Shown here: in pieces, positions 27,333 to 36,727 of the stretch
Position numbering within the stretch: position 1 is the stretch's first letter
Layout: each line of letters opens with the position of its first letter
Origin: Flavobacteriaceae bacterium LSUCC0859
Lineage (GTDB): Bacteria > Bacteroidota > Bacteroidia > Flavobacteriales > Flavobacteriaceae
Length of the DNA stretch: 64,000 nt
Direction: 5' to 3'
Assembly: GCA_022239325.1 (NCBI GenBank)
Contig: JAKOGP010000004.1
Span: forward strand, 124,001-188,000
Program-made: the position numbers and the translations under genes
The notes under the pieces: model-generated
Databases searched by the model: none
The model's input: only the letters and a program-made list of their open reading frames with translations
What the model was told of the DNA's origin: nothing

Positions 27333-28385
27333 GTGGTGAAAACAACAGACAAAAAAGACATACGTGCCCTGAGTAAAGAAGCCTTGAGAGATTTTTTTAT
27401 GGCTCAGGGCCAAGCTACCTTTAGAGGCAATCAGGTATATGAGTGGCTGTGGCAAAAAGGGGCCCACTCCTTTGAGGACATGACCAACCTCTCTAAGGAA
27501 ATGCGTTCTTTTTTAGAAACACATTTTGTGATTAATCACATTGCTGTAGACCAAATGCAGCGCTCCTCAGATGGTACTATTAAAAATGCAGTACGCCTAC
27601 ACGATAACCTGATTGTAGAGTCTGTACTTATTCCTACTAAAACCAGAACTACGGCCTGTGTTTCTAGCCAAGTGGGTTGTAGTTTAGATTGTAAATTTTG
27701 TGCTACCGCTAGATTAAAGCGGATGAGAAATTTACAGCCTGACGAAATTTATGATCAGGTAGTGGCTATAGACCAAGAAAGCCGATTGTATTTTAACAGA
27801 CCGCTCTCTAATATTGTATTTATGGGCATGGGAGAACCACTCATGAATTATAATAATGTTCTTAAAGCCATAGATAAAATTACCGCCAAAGATGGTTTGG
27901 GTATGTCTCCCAAACGCATTATTGTCTCTACCTCTGGGGTGCCTAAAATGATTAAAAAAATGGCAGACGACGGTGTGAAGTTTAAACTAGCCGTGTCTTT
28001 GCACTCTGCCATAGATGAGGTTCGTTCTCGAATCATGCCTTTTAATGAAACCTTTCCTTTGGCAGACCTTAGAGAAGCACTCATTTATTGGTACGAGAAA
28101 ACCAAAAGTAGGATTACTTATGAATATGTGGTCTGGAAGGGTATTAATGACAACCAACAGGCGGTAGACGCCCTAGTAGCATTTTGTAAATTTGCACCCG
28201 CCAAGGTGAATATTATAGAGTATAACCCTATAGGAGACGGTGTTTTTTCTCAGGCAGCTCCAGAGGCCATAGATCGCTATGTAGAAACTTTAGAACGTCA
28301 CCATATAACAGTAACAGTGAGACGTTCTCGTGGGAAGGACATAGATGCCGCCTGCGGACAATTAGCAAACAAACAAGAAAAATAA
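27333..28385 (+). CDS. rlmN: Dual-specificity RNA methyltransferase RlmN
   Basis: A radical-SAM enzyme that methylates C2 of adenosine 2503 in 23S rRNA and A37 of some tRNAs. The 350-residue protein has the cluster motif C116-x3-C120-x2-C123 (SCS-type QVGCSLDCKFCATA), FMGMGEPLMNY, and the second catalytic cysteine near the end in DIDAACGQL. The start is GTG 27333 or the next GTG at 27336; no nearby in-frame ATG exists. Four bases separate it from the SDR gene. Confidence 0.95.
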   Translation: MVKTTDKKDIRALSKEALRDFFMAQGQATFRGNQVYEWLWQKGAHSFEDMTNLSKEMRSFLETHFVINHIAVDQMQRSSDGTIKNAVRLHDNLIVESVLIPTKTRTTACVSSQVGCSLDCKFCATARLKRMRNLQPDEIYDQVVAIDQESRLYFNRPLSNIVFMGMGEPLMNYNNVLKAIDKITAKDGLGMSPKRIIVSTSGVPKMIKKMADDGVKFKLAVSLHSAIDEVRSRIMPFNETFPLADLREALIYWYEKTKSRITYEYVVWKGINDNQQAVDALVAFCKFAPAKVNIIEYNPIGDGVFSQAAPEAIDRYVETLERHHITVTVRRSRGKDIDAACGQLANKQEK

Positions 28386-28389
28386 GCAT

Positions 28390-29070
28390 ATGGCACATAT
28401 TGTAATTACAGGAACCAGTAGGGGAATAGGATATGAAATGGCTCAAATTTTAGCAGGGCAGGGTCACAAAGTTTTGGCACTTTCTAGAAGCGCTGCCGCT
28501 ATTGCTGTTTTGGAAAATAAACATATCCACAGCTTTGATTTTGACATCACCCAGCCAGCAGACATAGCCCAGGCTGTTGCATTTGTACGCTCTGAGTGGG
28601 CTGGGCATGTAGACGCCCTTATTAACAATGCGGGCGCCTTGGTAAATAGCCCTTTCTTAGAGACTTCAATAGCAGACTTTAAGCAGGTATACGAGGTGAA
28701 TGTTTTTGGGGTAGCCGCCCTAACACAGGCCTTGATCCCTTTCATGTCAAATGGGCATGTGGTTACAGTGAGCTCTATGGGAGGGGTACAAGGGAGTTCT
28801 AAATTTCCTGGTTTGTCTGCATATAGCTCCAGTAAAGGCGCTGTAATTACCCTTACCGAGCTCTGGGCAGAGGAATTTAAAGAAAAGGGGCCAGCTTTTA
28901 ATGTACTGGCTATTGGAGCAGTGAAGACGGAGATGTTGGCTGCTGCTTTTCCTGGATATGAACCCCCGACTACTGCAGCACAAATGGGCCGCTATATTGC
29001 AGATTTTGCCCTTAACGGACACGAACTCTACAACGGCAAAATTCTTCCTGTAAGTAATACTACGCCTTAA
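28390..29070 (+). CDS. Short-chain dehydrogenase/reductase
   Basis: A 226-residue classical SDR oxidoreductase. The nucleotide-binding GTSRGIG is at residues 8-14, NNAG near 79-82, a catalytic serine in VTVSSMGG, and the YSSSKG motif (Y-x3-K) near 137-142. It probably uses NADP(H); the substrate is unknown. It is read in the same direction as rlmN and converges on the pirin gene. Confidence 0.88.
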   Translation: MAHIVITGTSRGIGYEMAQILAGQGHKVLALSRSAAAIAVLENKHIHSFDFDITQPADIAQAVAFVRSEWAGHVDALINNAGALVNSPFLETSIADFKQVYEVNVFGVAALTQALIPFMSNGHVVTVSSMGGVQGSSKFPGLSAYSSSKGAVITLTELWAEEFKEKGPAFNVLAIGAVKTEMLAAAFPGYEPPTTAAQMGRYIADFALNGHELYNGKILPVSNTTP

Positions 29071-29073
29071 AGC

Positions 29074-29096
29074 AGAAGACTTAGTCTTCTAATTTT
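29074..29096. terminator. Short bidirectional hairpin between SDR and pirin genes
   Basis: AGAAGACT (29074-29081) and AGTCTTCT (29083-29090) form a perfect inverted repeat overlapping the pirin stop codon, with AATTTT on the right. It may end both converging transcripts. The stem is short and the T-run weak. Confidence 0.45.
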
Positions 29097-29962
29097 CCAA
29101 ATTTTCCCGTGTGAAAATCTCTAATGGCCTGGTTTATCTCTTCTGCAGTGTTCATCACAAATGGCCCTTGGGCAGCAATGGGTTCCTCAATAGGTGCTCC
29201 CGACAGAATGAGAACTTGTGATTTTTCTTGGGCTGTAATTTCAAAGTGCTCTCCCTGATTTTCAAAAAGAACAAAGTGATTGTCAAGAGCGCGCTCCTCG
29301 TGCCCGTTTATTTCTATGCTTCCAGATAAGACCAAAAGGCATGTGTTGTTGCTAGCAGGAAAGCTAAAAGTGGCCTTTCCTTCTGGATTTAGGTAGGCTG
29401 TTAACAGATGCACTTCTGTAAAGGTGCTGGCCGCGCCTTGCGTGTTTTGATAATGACCAGCGACCACCTTTATGTGACCCATCTCATTTTCTAGAGATAC
29501 TGTGGGTATGTCTTGCTCGTTAAAACCCTGATATTTTGGAGGAGACATTTTGTGGGCTGCTGGTAAATTAACCCAAAGCTGTACCATTTGAAACATCCCC
29601 CCTTGTTTTGCAAATTCCTTTTCGTGGTATTCTTTGTGTAATACGCCAGAAGCTGCAGTCATCCATTGTACGCCTCCAGGTCCAATAACACCAGAATTAC
29701 CCGCTGAGTCATGGTGGGCTACAGCTCCTTGATAGGCTAAGGTCACAGTCTCAAAACCTCTGTGTGGGTGCACGCCAACCCCGCGTGGAGTCTCAGTTGC
29801 AGGAAAGTGAAAAGGCGCATTGTAGTCTAGCATAATAAATGGACTCATGCGCTGCATGTCTAGACCGTAGGCAGAAGGGATAAAGTTTTGTACCCTAAAA
29901 CCGTCTCCTACAAAGTGAGGGTTTCTAGGGGGTATAATATGGGATATGGGTTTAAGTGCCAT
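29081..29962 (-). CDS. Pirin-family protein
   Basis: A 293-residue bicupin. The N-terminal cupin holds the metal-binding pattern HPHRGFETVTLAYQG with a later histidine in VAHHDSAGN, and GVQWMTAASGVLHKE, the pirin core. The C-terminal cupin is seen in LVLSGSIEINGH. Members bind iron, and some have quercetin dioxygenase or redox-sensing activity; which applies here is unknown. Single gene on the reverse strand. Confidence 0.92.
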   Translation of the reverse strand: MALKPISHIIPPRNPHFVGDGFRVQNFIPSAYGLDMQRMSPFIMLDYNAPFHFPATETPRGVGVHPHRGFETVTLAYQGAVAHHDSAGNSGVIGPGGVQWMTAASGVLHKEYHEKEFAKQGGMFQMVQLWVNLPAAHKMSPPKYQGFNEQDIPTVSLENEMGHIKVVAGHYQNTQGAASTFTEVHLLTAYLNPEGKATFSFPASNNTCLLVLSGSIEINGHEERALDNHFVLFENQGEHFEITAQEKSQVLILSGAPIEEPIAAQGPFVMNTAEEINQAIRDFHTGKFGKLED

Positions 29963-30006
29963 CTTTTTTTAAGTAAAGATAATTTAAAAACCACTATTTT
30001 AGTACG

Positions 30007-30624
30007 GTGAATGAGATTCTTGACAAATACCTACCTCCAGGAGCCGTAGCGCCCTGTATGCATCTCATAGAAACCCATGAGGTACATTTAAAAATTGTCA
30101 ATTCTAGAGTTACTAGACATGGAGATTATCGGAGAAATTTAGACGGGCGACATGCCATTACGGTGAACGCCAACCTAAACCCATACCGATTTCTCATGAC
30201 CCTTATTCACGAAATAGCGCATTTGGTGGCTTTTAAAATGTATGGCTATCATATTAAGCCCCACGGTTTAGAATGGAAAAACAGTTTTAGGAACCTCATG
30301 CTACCATTTATAAATCCACAGATTTTCCCATTAGATCTTCTGCCTCTTTTAGCCAGACATTTTAAAAATCCAAAGGCCAGTACAGACACAGATGCTGCTT
30401 TGTCTGTGGCTTTTTCAAAATACAATACCCAGCAAACCAATGAAAGCTATGTTTTTGAAGTACCTTTGGGAAGTCTCTTTAAGATTTACAACGGTAAAAT
30501 ATTTAAAAAGGGACCCAAGCGGGTAAAGCGATATGAATGTGTAGAGGTGCAAACGGGACGTTCCTATTTGTTCCAGCCCAATGCAAAAGTTGAATTTTTA
30601 ATAGAAAACCATCATGGCAGCTAA
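30007..30624 (+). CDS. SprT-like zinc metalloprotease-fold protein
   Basis: A 205-residue protein with the zinc motif H68-E69-IA-H72 (TLIHEIAHLVAF), followed by a histidine in IKPHGLEWKNSF, as in SprT-like domains. A further basic C-terminal region is rich in Lys and aromatic residues. Related eukaryotic proteins (Spartan) cut DNA-protein crosslinks; the bacterial role is not established. The start is GTG 30007. It overlaps the guanylyltransferase gene by 11 bases. Confidence 0.85.
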   Translation: MNEILDKYLPPGAVAPCMHLIETHEVHLKIVNSRVTRHGDYRRNLDGRHAITVNANLNPYRFLMTLIHEIAHLVAFKMYGYHIKPHGLEWKNSFRNLMLPFINPQIFPLDLLPLLARHFKNPKASTDTDAALSVAFSKYNTQQTNESYVFEVPLGSLFKIYNGKIFKKGPKRVKRYECVEVQTGRSYLFQPNAKVEFLIENHHGS

Positions 30625-31705
30625 ATATGCACTTATTATGGCTGGAGGTGTAGGTAGTAGGTTTTGGCCTATGAGCACAGCCTCTTACCCCAAACAATTT
30701 CACGATTTTTTGGGAGCAGGGCGGAGTTTGCTTCAGCAAACTTTTGACCGCATGGCCGCTTTTATTGCTCCAGAAAATATATTAATCCTTACCAATGAGC
30801 GCTATGCATCTCTAGTGTTAGAACAGCTGCCAGCGGTCACCCAAGACCAGCTGGTCTTGGAGCCCTGCATGAGAAATACGGCCCCTTGTATTTTGTACGC
30901 TGCTATGAAAATAGCTAAAAAAGACCCAGAGGCTCAGTTGTTGGTAGCCCCTTCAGATCATTGGATTGAAGATCAGACTGCTTTTGCAGCAGACGTAGAA
31001 AAGTGCTTTAAGGCCAGCGAAACTCCAGGGTTGCTCTGCACCCTAGGAATTACACCCAGCTTTCCCAACACCGGATTTGGCTATATTGAAACCGGGGTTT
31101 CAGACTCGGGAGCTGTTTCACCAGATGGTCTACTTAAGGTGGTACAATTTAGAGAGAAGCCAGATTACAAAACAGCGCAATCCTTTATAGCTGCTGGAAA
31201 TTTTTCTTGGAATGCTGGGATTTTTATTTGGAGTGTACCAACTATTCTGAATGCTTTTGAAGAATTTGAGCCTGAATTATTCGATCTATTTAAGCTAGGG
31301 GAGGCCTACTATAACACAGCGCGGGAGGTAGATTTTATAACGAAGCAGTACCCTTTAGCAGCGAACATTTCTATTGATTACGCTATTTTAGAAAGAGCCT
31401 CAGATATTTATATGTGCCCGGCTAGTTTTGATTGGAATGACTTGGGTACCTGGGGTGCGTTGTACGAAAAACTTCCAAAAGATGCTTCTCAAAACGCGGT
31501 AGCCCACACCCAATTATTAGCCTCTAACGCTAGAGGAAATATGGTGATGGCTCCTGCCCATAAAAAGGTAGTGATAGAGGGTTTGGAAGATTTTATTGTA
31601 GTAGACCAAGAGGGCATCCTTATGATTTATCCCAGAGCTAAAGAGCAGGATATTAAAGTGCTTGTCGCTCAGGTAAAAGATACTTTTGGCCCTGAGTATA
31701 CCTAG
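30614..31705 (+). CDS. Mannose-1-phosphate guanylyltransferase
   Basis: Makes GDP-mannose from mannose-1-phosphate and GTP for glycan synthesis. The 363-residue nucleotidyltransferase starts with the GT-A signature MAGGVGSRFWPMSTASYPKQ, then has LVAPSDHWI, NTGFGYIE, VVQFREKPD, NFSWNAGIFIW and SFDWNDLGTW. It ends without the isomerase domain found in the longer ManC/AlgA enzymes. It is translationally close to the SprT-like gene upstream. Confidence 0.93.
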   Translation: MAAKYALIMAGGVGSRFWPMSTASYPKQFHDFLGAGRSLLQQTFDRMAAFIAPENILILTNERYASLVLEQLPAVTQDQLVLEPCMRNTAPCILYAAMKIAKKDPEAQLLVAPSDHWIEDQTAFAADVEKCFKASETPGLLCTLGITPSFPNTGFGYIETGVSDSGAVSPDGLLKVVQFREKPDYKTAQSFIAAGNFSWNAGIFIWSVPTILNAFEEFEPELFDLFKLGEAYYNTAREVDFITKQYPLAANISIDYAILERASDIYMCPASFDWNDLGTWGALYEKLPKDASQNAVAHTQLLASNARGNMVMAPAHKKVVIEGLEDFIVVDQEGILMIYPRAKEQDIKVLVAQVKDTFGPEYT

Positions 31706-31778
31706 AGAGATTTTGTAGCCTGTGAAAAACACTTATTTTTAGACTGGCCCTTTTTTAGTTCAAAGGCAAGGGATGGGA

Positions 31779-32546
31779 CTAGGCCTTTCCCTCCAAATAC
31801 ATTTGCCTAACTTTTTTAAACAGCTCAGAGGAGTATACAAAGTCTGTAACGGCCTGATTGTCTGTCTTAAAAATTTCTCTATGGGTGCCCTCCCAGGCTT
31901 TATAGCCCTCTTTTAGAAAGACAATTTTTTCACCTATTTCCATGACAGAATTCATGTCGTGGGTGTTAATGACGGTGGTCATCTGATATTCATCGGTAAT
32001 TTCTTGGATGAGGTTATCTATGAGAATAGCTGTTCTAGGGTCCAAACCAGAGTTGGGCTCGTCACAGAAAAGATATTTAGGATTCATGACAATAGCTCTG
32101 GCAATAGCCACCCTTTTTTGCATCCCCCCAGAAATTTCAGAAGGAAATTTTTGGTGGGCATTTACTAGATTTACCCTTTTTAACACCTCGTTTACCCGAT
32201 CTTCTTTTTCACTTGTACCTTGGCTGGTAAACATGTCTAAGGGGAAGCGCACGTTGTCTTGCACACTCATAGAGTCAAAAAGAGCAGACCCTTGAAACAC
32301 CATACCCATTTGTTCTCTCAGGGCTCTTTGTTGTTTTATATCTAATTGGGCATAATTTGAGTTGTCGTAGGCTATAACTCCTTTTTCTGGAGTAAAAAGC
32401 CCAAGCAGACACTTTAGAAAAACCGTTTTCCCTGAGCCACTTTGACCAATAATAAGGGAGGTTTTACCTTTTTCAAAAGAGGTGCTGATGCCTTTAAGTA
32501 CGTGATTTTCTCCAAAGGATTTATGAATGTTGTCTACAGTAATCAT
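31779..32546 (-). CDS. ABC transporter ATP-binding protein (MlaF-type)
   Basis: A 255-residue ATPase of the Mla/Mkl lipid-transport group. It has Walker A GQSGSGKT, the Q-loop, the signature motif SGGMQKRVAIARA and Walker B YLFCDEPNSGLDP. The start MITVDNIHKSFGE overlaps the permease stop in TAATG (32544-32548), so the two are translationally coupled. A longer in-frame start at 32606 would lie inside the permease gene and is not preferred. With the MlaE-type permease it probably moves phospholipid between the membranes; no MCE substrate-binding gene lies nearby. Confidence 0.92.
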   Translation of the reverse strand: MITVDNIHKSFGENHVLKGISTSFEKGKTSLIIGQSGSGKTVFLKCLLGLFTPEKGVIAYDNSNYAQLDIKQQRALREQMGMVFQGSALFDSMSVQDNVRFPLDMFTSQGTSEKEDRVNEVLKRVNLVNAHQKFPSEISGGMQKRVAIARAIVMNPKYLFCDEPNSGLDPRTAILIDNLIQEITDEYQMTTVINTHDMNSVMEIGEKIVFLKEGYKAWEGTHREIFKTDNQAVTDFVYSSELFKKVRQMYLEGKA

Positions 32547-33283
32547 TAGCCTAGGAGTAATTGAGTGAGTATATAATTTGTAATAATAATGACCACGGCC
32601 GTCCAAACAAAAGAGGTGGTACTGGCTTTTCCAACTTCTAAGGCGCCCCCTTTCATATAGTATCCGTGATAAGAGGGAATGGTAGCAATAATGAAGGCAA
32701 AAAATAAAGTTTTAATAAAGGCATAGGTTATGTGAAAGGGTATGAAATCTATTCTCACTCCTTCTATAAAGTCTGCAGCCGTAGTGAACCCTCCAAAAAC
32801 ACCCGCTAAAAAGCCACCAAAAATGCCTAAATACATGGCAATAGCAATTACAAAGGGGTACATGAGTAGGGCTATGATTTTTGGAAAAACCAAGTAGTTT
32901 AGAGAGTTTACGCCCATGACTTCCAGGGCGTCTATCTGTTCTGTGACCCGCATAGAACCTATACTAGAGGTAATAAAGGAGCCTACTTTTCCAGCCATAA
33001 TAATGGAGGTAAAGGTAGGAGCAAACTCTAATATCACCGACTGTCTGGCTGCAAAACCAATTAAATTTTTGGGGATAAGCGGGCTACTGAGGTTCAGTGC
33101 TGTTTGTATGGTTACTACCCCACCTATAAAAAAGGATACAAATATCACAATACCCATAGATCCATATATGAGTTCATCTATCTCTTTTAGAATAAGACTG
33201 CGCATCATTTTCCATTTGGTAGGTTTTTTAAAAACCTCCTTAATCATAATGAAATACTGGCCAATGGTTGTGATGTGGGTCAT
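32546..33283 (-). CDS. MlaE-family ABC permease
   Basis: A 245-residue inner-membrane protein with about five or six hydrophobic helices. It shows the MlaE hallmarks FFIGGVVTIQTALNLSS, a central EFAPTFTSIIMAGKVGSFITSSIGSMRVTEQIDALEVMG segment and a C-terminal IATIPSYHGYYMKGGALEVG. It pairs with the overlapping ATPase gene as the core of a lipid transporter. It is divergent from the PafA phosphatase gene. Confidence 0.93.
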   Translation of the reverse strand: MTHITTIGQYFIMIKEVFKKPTKWKMMRSLILKEIDELIYGSMGIVIFVSFFIGGVVTIQTALNLSSPLIPKNLIGFAARQSVILEFAPTFTSIIMAGKVGSFITSSIGSMRVTEQIDALEVMGVNSLNYLVFPKIIALLMYPFVIAIAMYLGIFGGFLAGVFGGFTTAADFIEGVRIDFIPFHITYAFIKTLFFAFIIATIPSYHGYYMKGGALEVGKASTTSFVWTAVVIIITNYILTQLLLG

Positions 33284-33431
33284 AATAGTTAAATAATAAA
33301 GTAAAAATACTAATATGCTTTTAACTAACCATTCTTAAGTTCTTTTATTGGGTATCTTTTTAACAATCATTTTACGTGAAATTTCTCCTGCATGACGTCA
33401 TTTGTGTATTTTTACTAAAATATTTTTTCTC

Positions 33432-35087
33432 ATGAAACCTACATTTTTTACCATAGGATCTTTTTTGTTTGTTCTCACTTTTAGTTTTTCTGTGCTGGCT
33501 CAAGAGGCACCCTCAAATGCTTTGGTAAAGACCCAGCCCAATTTGGTGGTGGGGATTGTTGTAGATCAAATGCGTTATGACTACCTGAGCCGCTTTTGGG
33601 ATGGCTATGGCAATGACGGATTTAAGCGCTTGCTTAGAGAGGGTTTTAACTTTAAGAACAACCACTATAATTATGCGCCAACGAGTACTGGCCCTGGTCA
33701 TGCTTCTGTATATACAGGAACCACTCCGGCAACCCACGGCATTATAGGGAATAATTGGTATGACAAAGAAATTGGAGCCTTTGTGTATTGTGCTGCAGAT
33801 AACACCTACCGCTCTATTGGTACAGAAACTAGTGCAGGACAAATGTCTCCAAAGCAATTGCTCACTACCACAGTAACTGACCAGCTTAGGTTAAGTAATC
33901 AAGGTAAGTCTAAGGTAATTGCTATAGCTTTAAAAGATAGGGGCGCTGTATTGCCTGGGGGCCATATGGCCAATGCGGCTTATTGGTTTCATGGCAAAAA
34001 TGAAGGACATTGGATTAGTAGTAGTTTTTATATGGACCGCCTTCCAAGATGGGTAGACACTTTTAACAAAAGTGAGGCTGCAGCTGCTTACAAAAAATCT
34101 TGGGACTTGTTAAAACCAGCCAAAGACTATGTAGGTGGGCCAGACAAAACACCTTATGACGGTGCTTTTAAAGGGGAAGCTGCGGCTGTTTTTCCTCATG
34201 ATATTCCTAGTTTATGGGAGCAAAATGGACAGTTTGATATTTTAAAAGCCACGGCATACGGCAATAGTCTCACTACTGATTTTGCGCTTGCCGCCCTAGA
34301 AGGTGAGGCCCTAGGAAAAGGGATCCATACAGATTTTTTAGCCATTAGCTACTCTTCTACCGACTATGTGGGGCATCAGTTTGGTGTAAATTCCAGAGAG
34401 GTAGAAGACACCTATTACAGACTAGACCAAGATATTGCTCGTTTGCTAAAGGCATTAGACAAACAAGTAGGTAAAGGAAATTACACCTTGTTTTTAACCG
34501 CAGACCATGCAGCTGTTCAAGTACCCTCTTTTTTAAAGGACCAGCGCATTCCAGCAGATTATTTTGACTCCAAAGCTTCTTTGGGACGTGTGAAGGAGTA
34601 TGTATCTGAAACCTATGGTTCAGATGAGATCATAGAAAATATTTCTAACGATCAGATCTTTTTCAACAGGCCTTTACTTAAAAATTTAGAAATTGAATTG
34701 GACGATATTCAGGAAGATGTAGCTCACTTTATGTTGTTAGATCCCTCTATAGAACGCGCTTACACTGCCACCCAGATGTGGGAACAGGAATACAGCAGAG
34801 GATTGCCTTATATTTTGCAAAATGGATATAACCTAAAGCGATCTGGAGATGTGTTGTTTGTCTTAAAGCCTGCTGTGATTAGTTATTCTAGAACAGGTTC
34901 TACCCATGGTTCTCCGCAAATTTATGACACCCATACCCCCTTACTGTTTTTTGGAAAAGGCATAAAAAAAGGCGCTACTGTAAGCCGGTCTGAAATTCCA
35001 GATATTGCCCCAACGATTGCAGCTTTATTAGGGATTGCTTTTCCAAATGGAACCACAGGAAAGCCGTTAACCGCGGTATTAGATTAA
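33432..35087 (+). CDS. PafA-type alkaline phosphatase
   Basis: A periplasmic phosphomonoesterase of the alkaline-phosphatase superfamily. The 551-residue protein has a signal peptide (residues 1-24, ending VLAQ). The nucleophile is T86 in PTSTGPGHASV; NNWYDKE and ALKDRGAV supply the Asn and the Lys/Arg pair typical of PafA, and FLTADHAAV and GSTHGSP hold zinc ligands. PafA enzymes act on many phosphate esters and are not shut off by phosphate. I chose ATG 33432; a GTG at 33402 would put ten residues in front of the signal peptide. Confidence 0.9.
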   Translation: MKPTFFTIGSFLFVLTFSFSVLAQEAPSNALVKTQPNLVVGIVVDQMRYDYLSRFWDGYGNDGFKRLLREGFNFKNNHYNYAPTSTGPGHASVYTGTTPATHGIIGNNWYDKEIGAFVYCAADNTYRSIGTETSAGQMSPKQLLTTTVTDQLRLSNQGKSKVIAIALKDRGAVLPGGHMANAAYWFHGKNEGHWISSSFYMDRLPRWVDTFNKSEAAAAYKKSWDLLKPAKDYVGGPDKTPYDGAFKGEAAAVFPHDIPSLWEQNGQFDILKATAYGNSLTTDFALAALEGEALGKGIHTDFLAISYSSTDYVGHQFGVNSREVEDTYYRLDQDIARLLKALDKQVGKGNYTLFLTADHAAVQVPSFLKDQRIPADYFDSKASLGRVKEYVSETYGSDEIIENISNDQIFFNRPLLKNLEIELDDIQEDVAHFMLLDPSIERAYTATQMWEQEYSRGLPYILQNGYNLKRSGDVLFVLKPAVISYSRTGSTHGSPQIYDTHTPLLFFGKGIKKGATVSRSEIPDIAPTIAALLGIAFPNGTTGKPLTAVLD

Positions 35088-35095
35088 TTTCTGCA

Positions 35096-35290
35096 GCCCT
35101 TTAGTACCAAAGAAGATTGCTTATAAATTTAGTATGGCTATTTTAGTACATTTTTTAACTGGGCCTTCTTAGTACTGCTGCTTTAGTTTAGCTGTTTCAG
35201 TGTGCCTTTTTTAGTGGGCTTGTTCTGTGTCCCTGTTGTAACGCACCTTTTTTAGTACGTCTGTTTTAGTGTACTTTTTTAGTGGGCTGT
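35096..35290 (-). repeat. 12-16-base degenerate repeats around a glycosyltransferase stop
   Basis: Read on the reverse strand, ACTAAAA-type heptamers recur roughly a dozen times with 5-9 variable bases between them. The last unit contains the glycosyltransferase's own stop codon. The 15-mer CTTTTTTAGTGGGCT occurs twice on the plus strand, at the stop and about 70 bases beyond it. The tract fills the space between the convergent pafA and glycosyltransferase genes. I see no other terminator there. Confidence 0.6.
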
Positions 35291-36142
35291 TTTAAGAAGT
35301 TTGGCGCCTATGTTTTTCCATCGAAGCTTTCTAATAAACTGACCTTCTTCCTCAGAGACCAAATAGCTCAGCGGTTCAGATTGGGCTTTTAGGTAGCCGC
35401 CTAAACAGTGAATAAAGGCCCAAGGTTTCTGTTGTTTAAAAGCCATTTTAAGTGCTGCTATGCATGTGATTAGGAATCCATATCTCATGCTGTACATAGC
35501 TTTCCCCTGAAGTAATTTTGCTTTTTTGTTGTAAGCCGCTCCAATAGGTCTGAGGTGTTTTACAGGAAGTTCAGGATCTGTACACAGCTCAAAACCATGG
35601 TATTGGGCTAGTAATTCGTCTACTGTGTCCCACCCCATAGCCACTCTTAGACCACCCATGGCTGTAAAACAGGCTTTGCTATAGGTTTTAAAGGCGCCTC
35701 TAATATGGTTTTTATCCATGGGATGGTTTAGTAGCCAGTTCCCTTTTTTGTCTTGCTCATATGCAAAACCGCCACAGATTCCCAATTTAGGGTTGCTGCT
35801 AAAGTGGTTTACAATCCCTTCCAAATAGTGTACAGGCAATATAATGTCTGCATCTAGTTTCATGAGTAGATCATAGTTAGAGTCTAGCTCAGAAAGACCT
35901 ACATTAAATGCGTTTACTACCTTACTACCTGGCATATGCAAGTCTGAGGATTGGTGATTTATATGCCTGATAAAAGGGTATTTAGAAGAAAAATTTTCAG
36001 CGATGGTTTGGGTGTTATCTGTAGAGTGGTCATTTACTACGATCACTTGCGTAGGCAAATAAGTCTGTTGGCAAATGGAAGCTAGTGCTCCTTCTAAAAA
36101 AGCCCCTTCATTGTGCGCAGGTATGACTATATAGACTTTCAT
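35279..36142 (-). CDS. Family 2 glycosyltransferase
   Basis: A 287-residue GT-A glycosyltransferase. It starts VYIVIPAHNEGAFLEGALAS with VIVVNDHSTDNT, has the metal-binding DxD as KLDADIIL near residue 97, and an acceptor-side region GWDTVDELLAQ. The C-terminal third may associate with the membrane. The sugar and acceptor are unknown. It overlaps the methyltransferase gene by four bases, which links the two in one pathway, perhaps surface-glycan synthesis. Confidence 0.88.
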   Translation of the reverse strand: MKVYIVIPAHNEGAFLEGALASICQQTYLPTQVIVVNDHSTDNTQTIAENFSSKYPFIRHINHQSSDLHMPGSKVVNAFNVGLSELDSNYDLLMKLDADIILPVHYLEGIVNHFSSNPKLGICGGFAYEQDKKGNWLLNHPMDKNHIRGAFKTYSKACFTAMGGLRVAMGWDTVDELLAQYHGFELCTDPELPVKHLRPIGAAYNKKAKLLQGKAMYSMRYGFLITCIAALKMAFKQQKPWAFIHCLGGYLKAQSEPLSYLVSEEEGQFIRKLRWKNIGAKLLKTAH

Positions 36143-36660
36143 GATTTTACAGCATAAACTATATAATACCTTGGGGTAAAAAGTCTCAATAGGGGTCTAA
36201 TCCCTATTTTTTTAGTAGGATTGGTCCACTGATCTCGAGCGACAATAGTCCATCCGGTTTTTTCTAATAGCCAATCTAATTGCCAGGACTCAAATTCGTG
36301 ATAATGTCTATCCCAGGGGTCTGTTTTACTTCTGTAGGCAAGGGAAAACCACAATCTTAAGGGCACACTAATGAGCAGCTCTTTGGCTTTAATGGATTGC
36401 AGTACCTGAAAAGGATTTAATAGGTGCTCAAAAATTTCAAAAGCGGTCACCACTTGGGCATGGCTTTGCGTTAGGCTCTTTTGATCTATGTCTAAGTCTT
36501 CTCCAGATGTATTTTGTACCTGGTAACCATGCGCAGTCATACGATCACTTAGCGGGTTGGAAATCCCAAGGTCTAGAATGTGTTTGTCCTTAGAAATATG
36601 TGCTTCTAAAAAAGCTAAAGTTTTGCGGTACCTTTTGCTTGGAAAATGTTTTTCGTACAT
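36139..36660 (-). CDS. Class I SAM-dependent methyltransferase
   Basis: A 173-residue small methyltransferase with a Rossmann motif I of the form ILDLGISNPLS near 33-43, where the usual GxGxG is replaced. It also has VVTAFEIFEHLLNPFQVL (motif II/III region) and SVPLRLWFS. A catalytic role is inferred from the fold; the substrate is unknown. The gene overlaps the glycosyltransferase and follows the KAS III gene by 67 bases. Confidence 0.75.
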   Translation of the reverse strand: MYEKHFPSKRYRKTLAFLEAHISKDKHILDLGISNPLSDRMTAHGYQVQNTSGEDLDIDQKSLTQSHAQVVTAFEIFEHLLNPFQVLQSIKAKELLISVPLRLWFSLAYRSKTDPWDRHYHEFESWQLDWLLEKTGWTIVARDQWTNPTKKIGIRPLLRLFTPRYYIVYAVKS

Positions 36661-36727
36661 CTGAAGTTATTGCCAAAGATCCATGGTGGACCATTTAGAG
36701 CGTGAAAATACAATTAAAAGATCATTT

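Noticed and set aside
31706-31778. Terminator between the guanylyltransferase and ABC genes
   Set aside because: Only a 6-base AAAGGC/GCCTTT pairing with a long loop; too weak to call.
32547-32606. Longer N-terminus for the MlaF-type ATPase
   Set aside because: It would lie within the permease coding region; the TAATG overlap and the MITVDNIHKSFGE start fit better.
35096-35290. CRISPR array
   Set aside because: Units are too short (12-16 bases), degenerate and without regular spacers; no cas genes are present.
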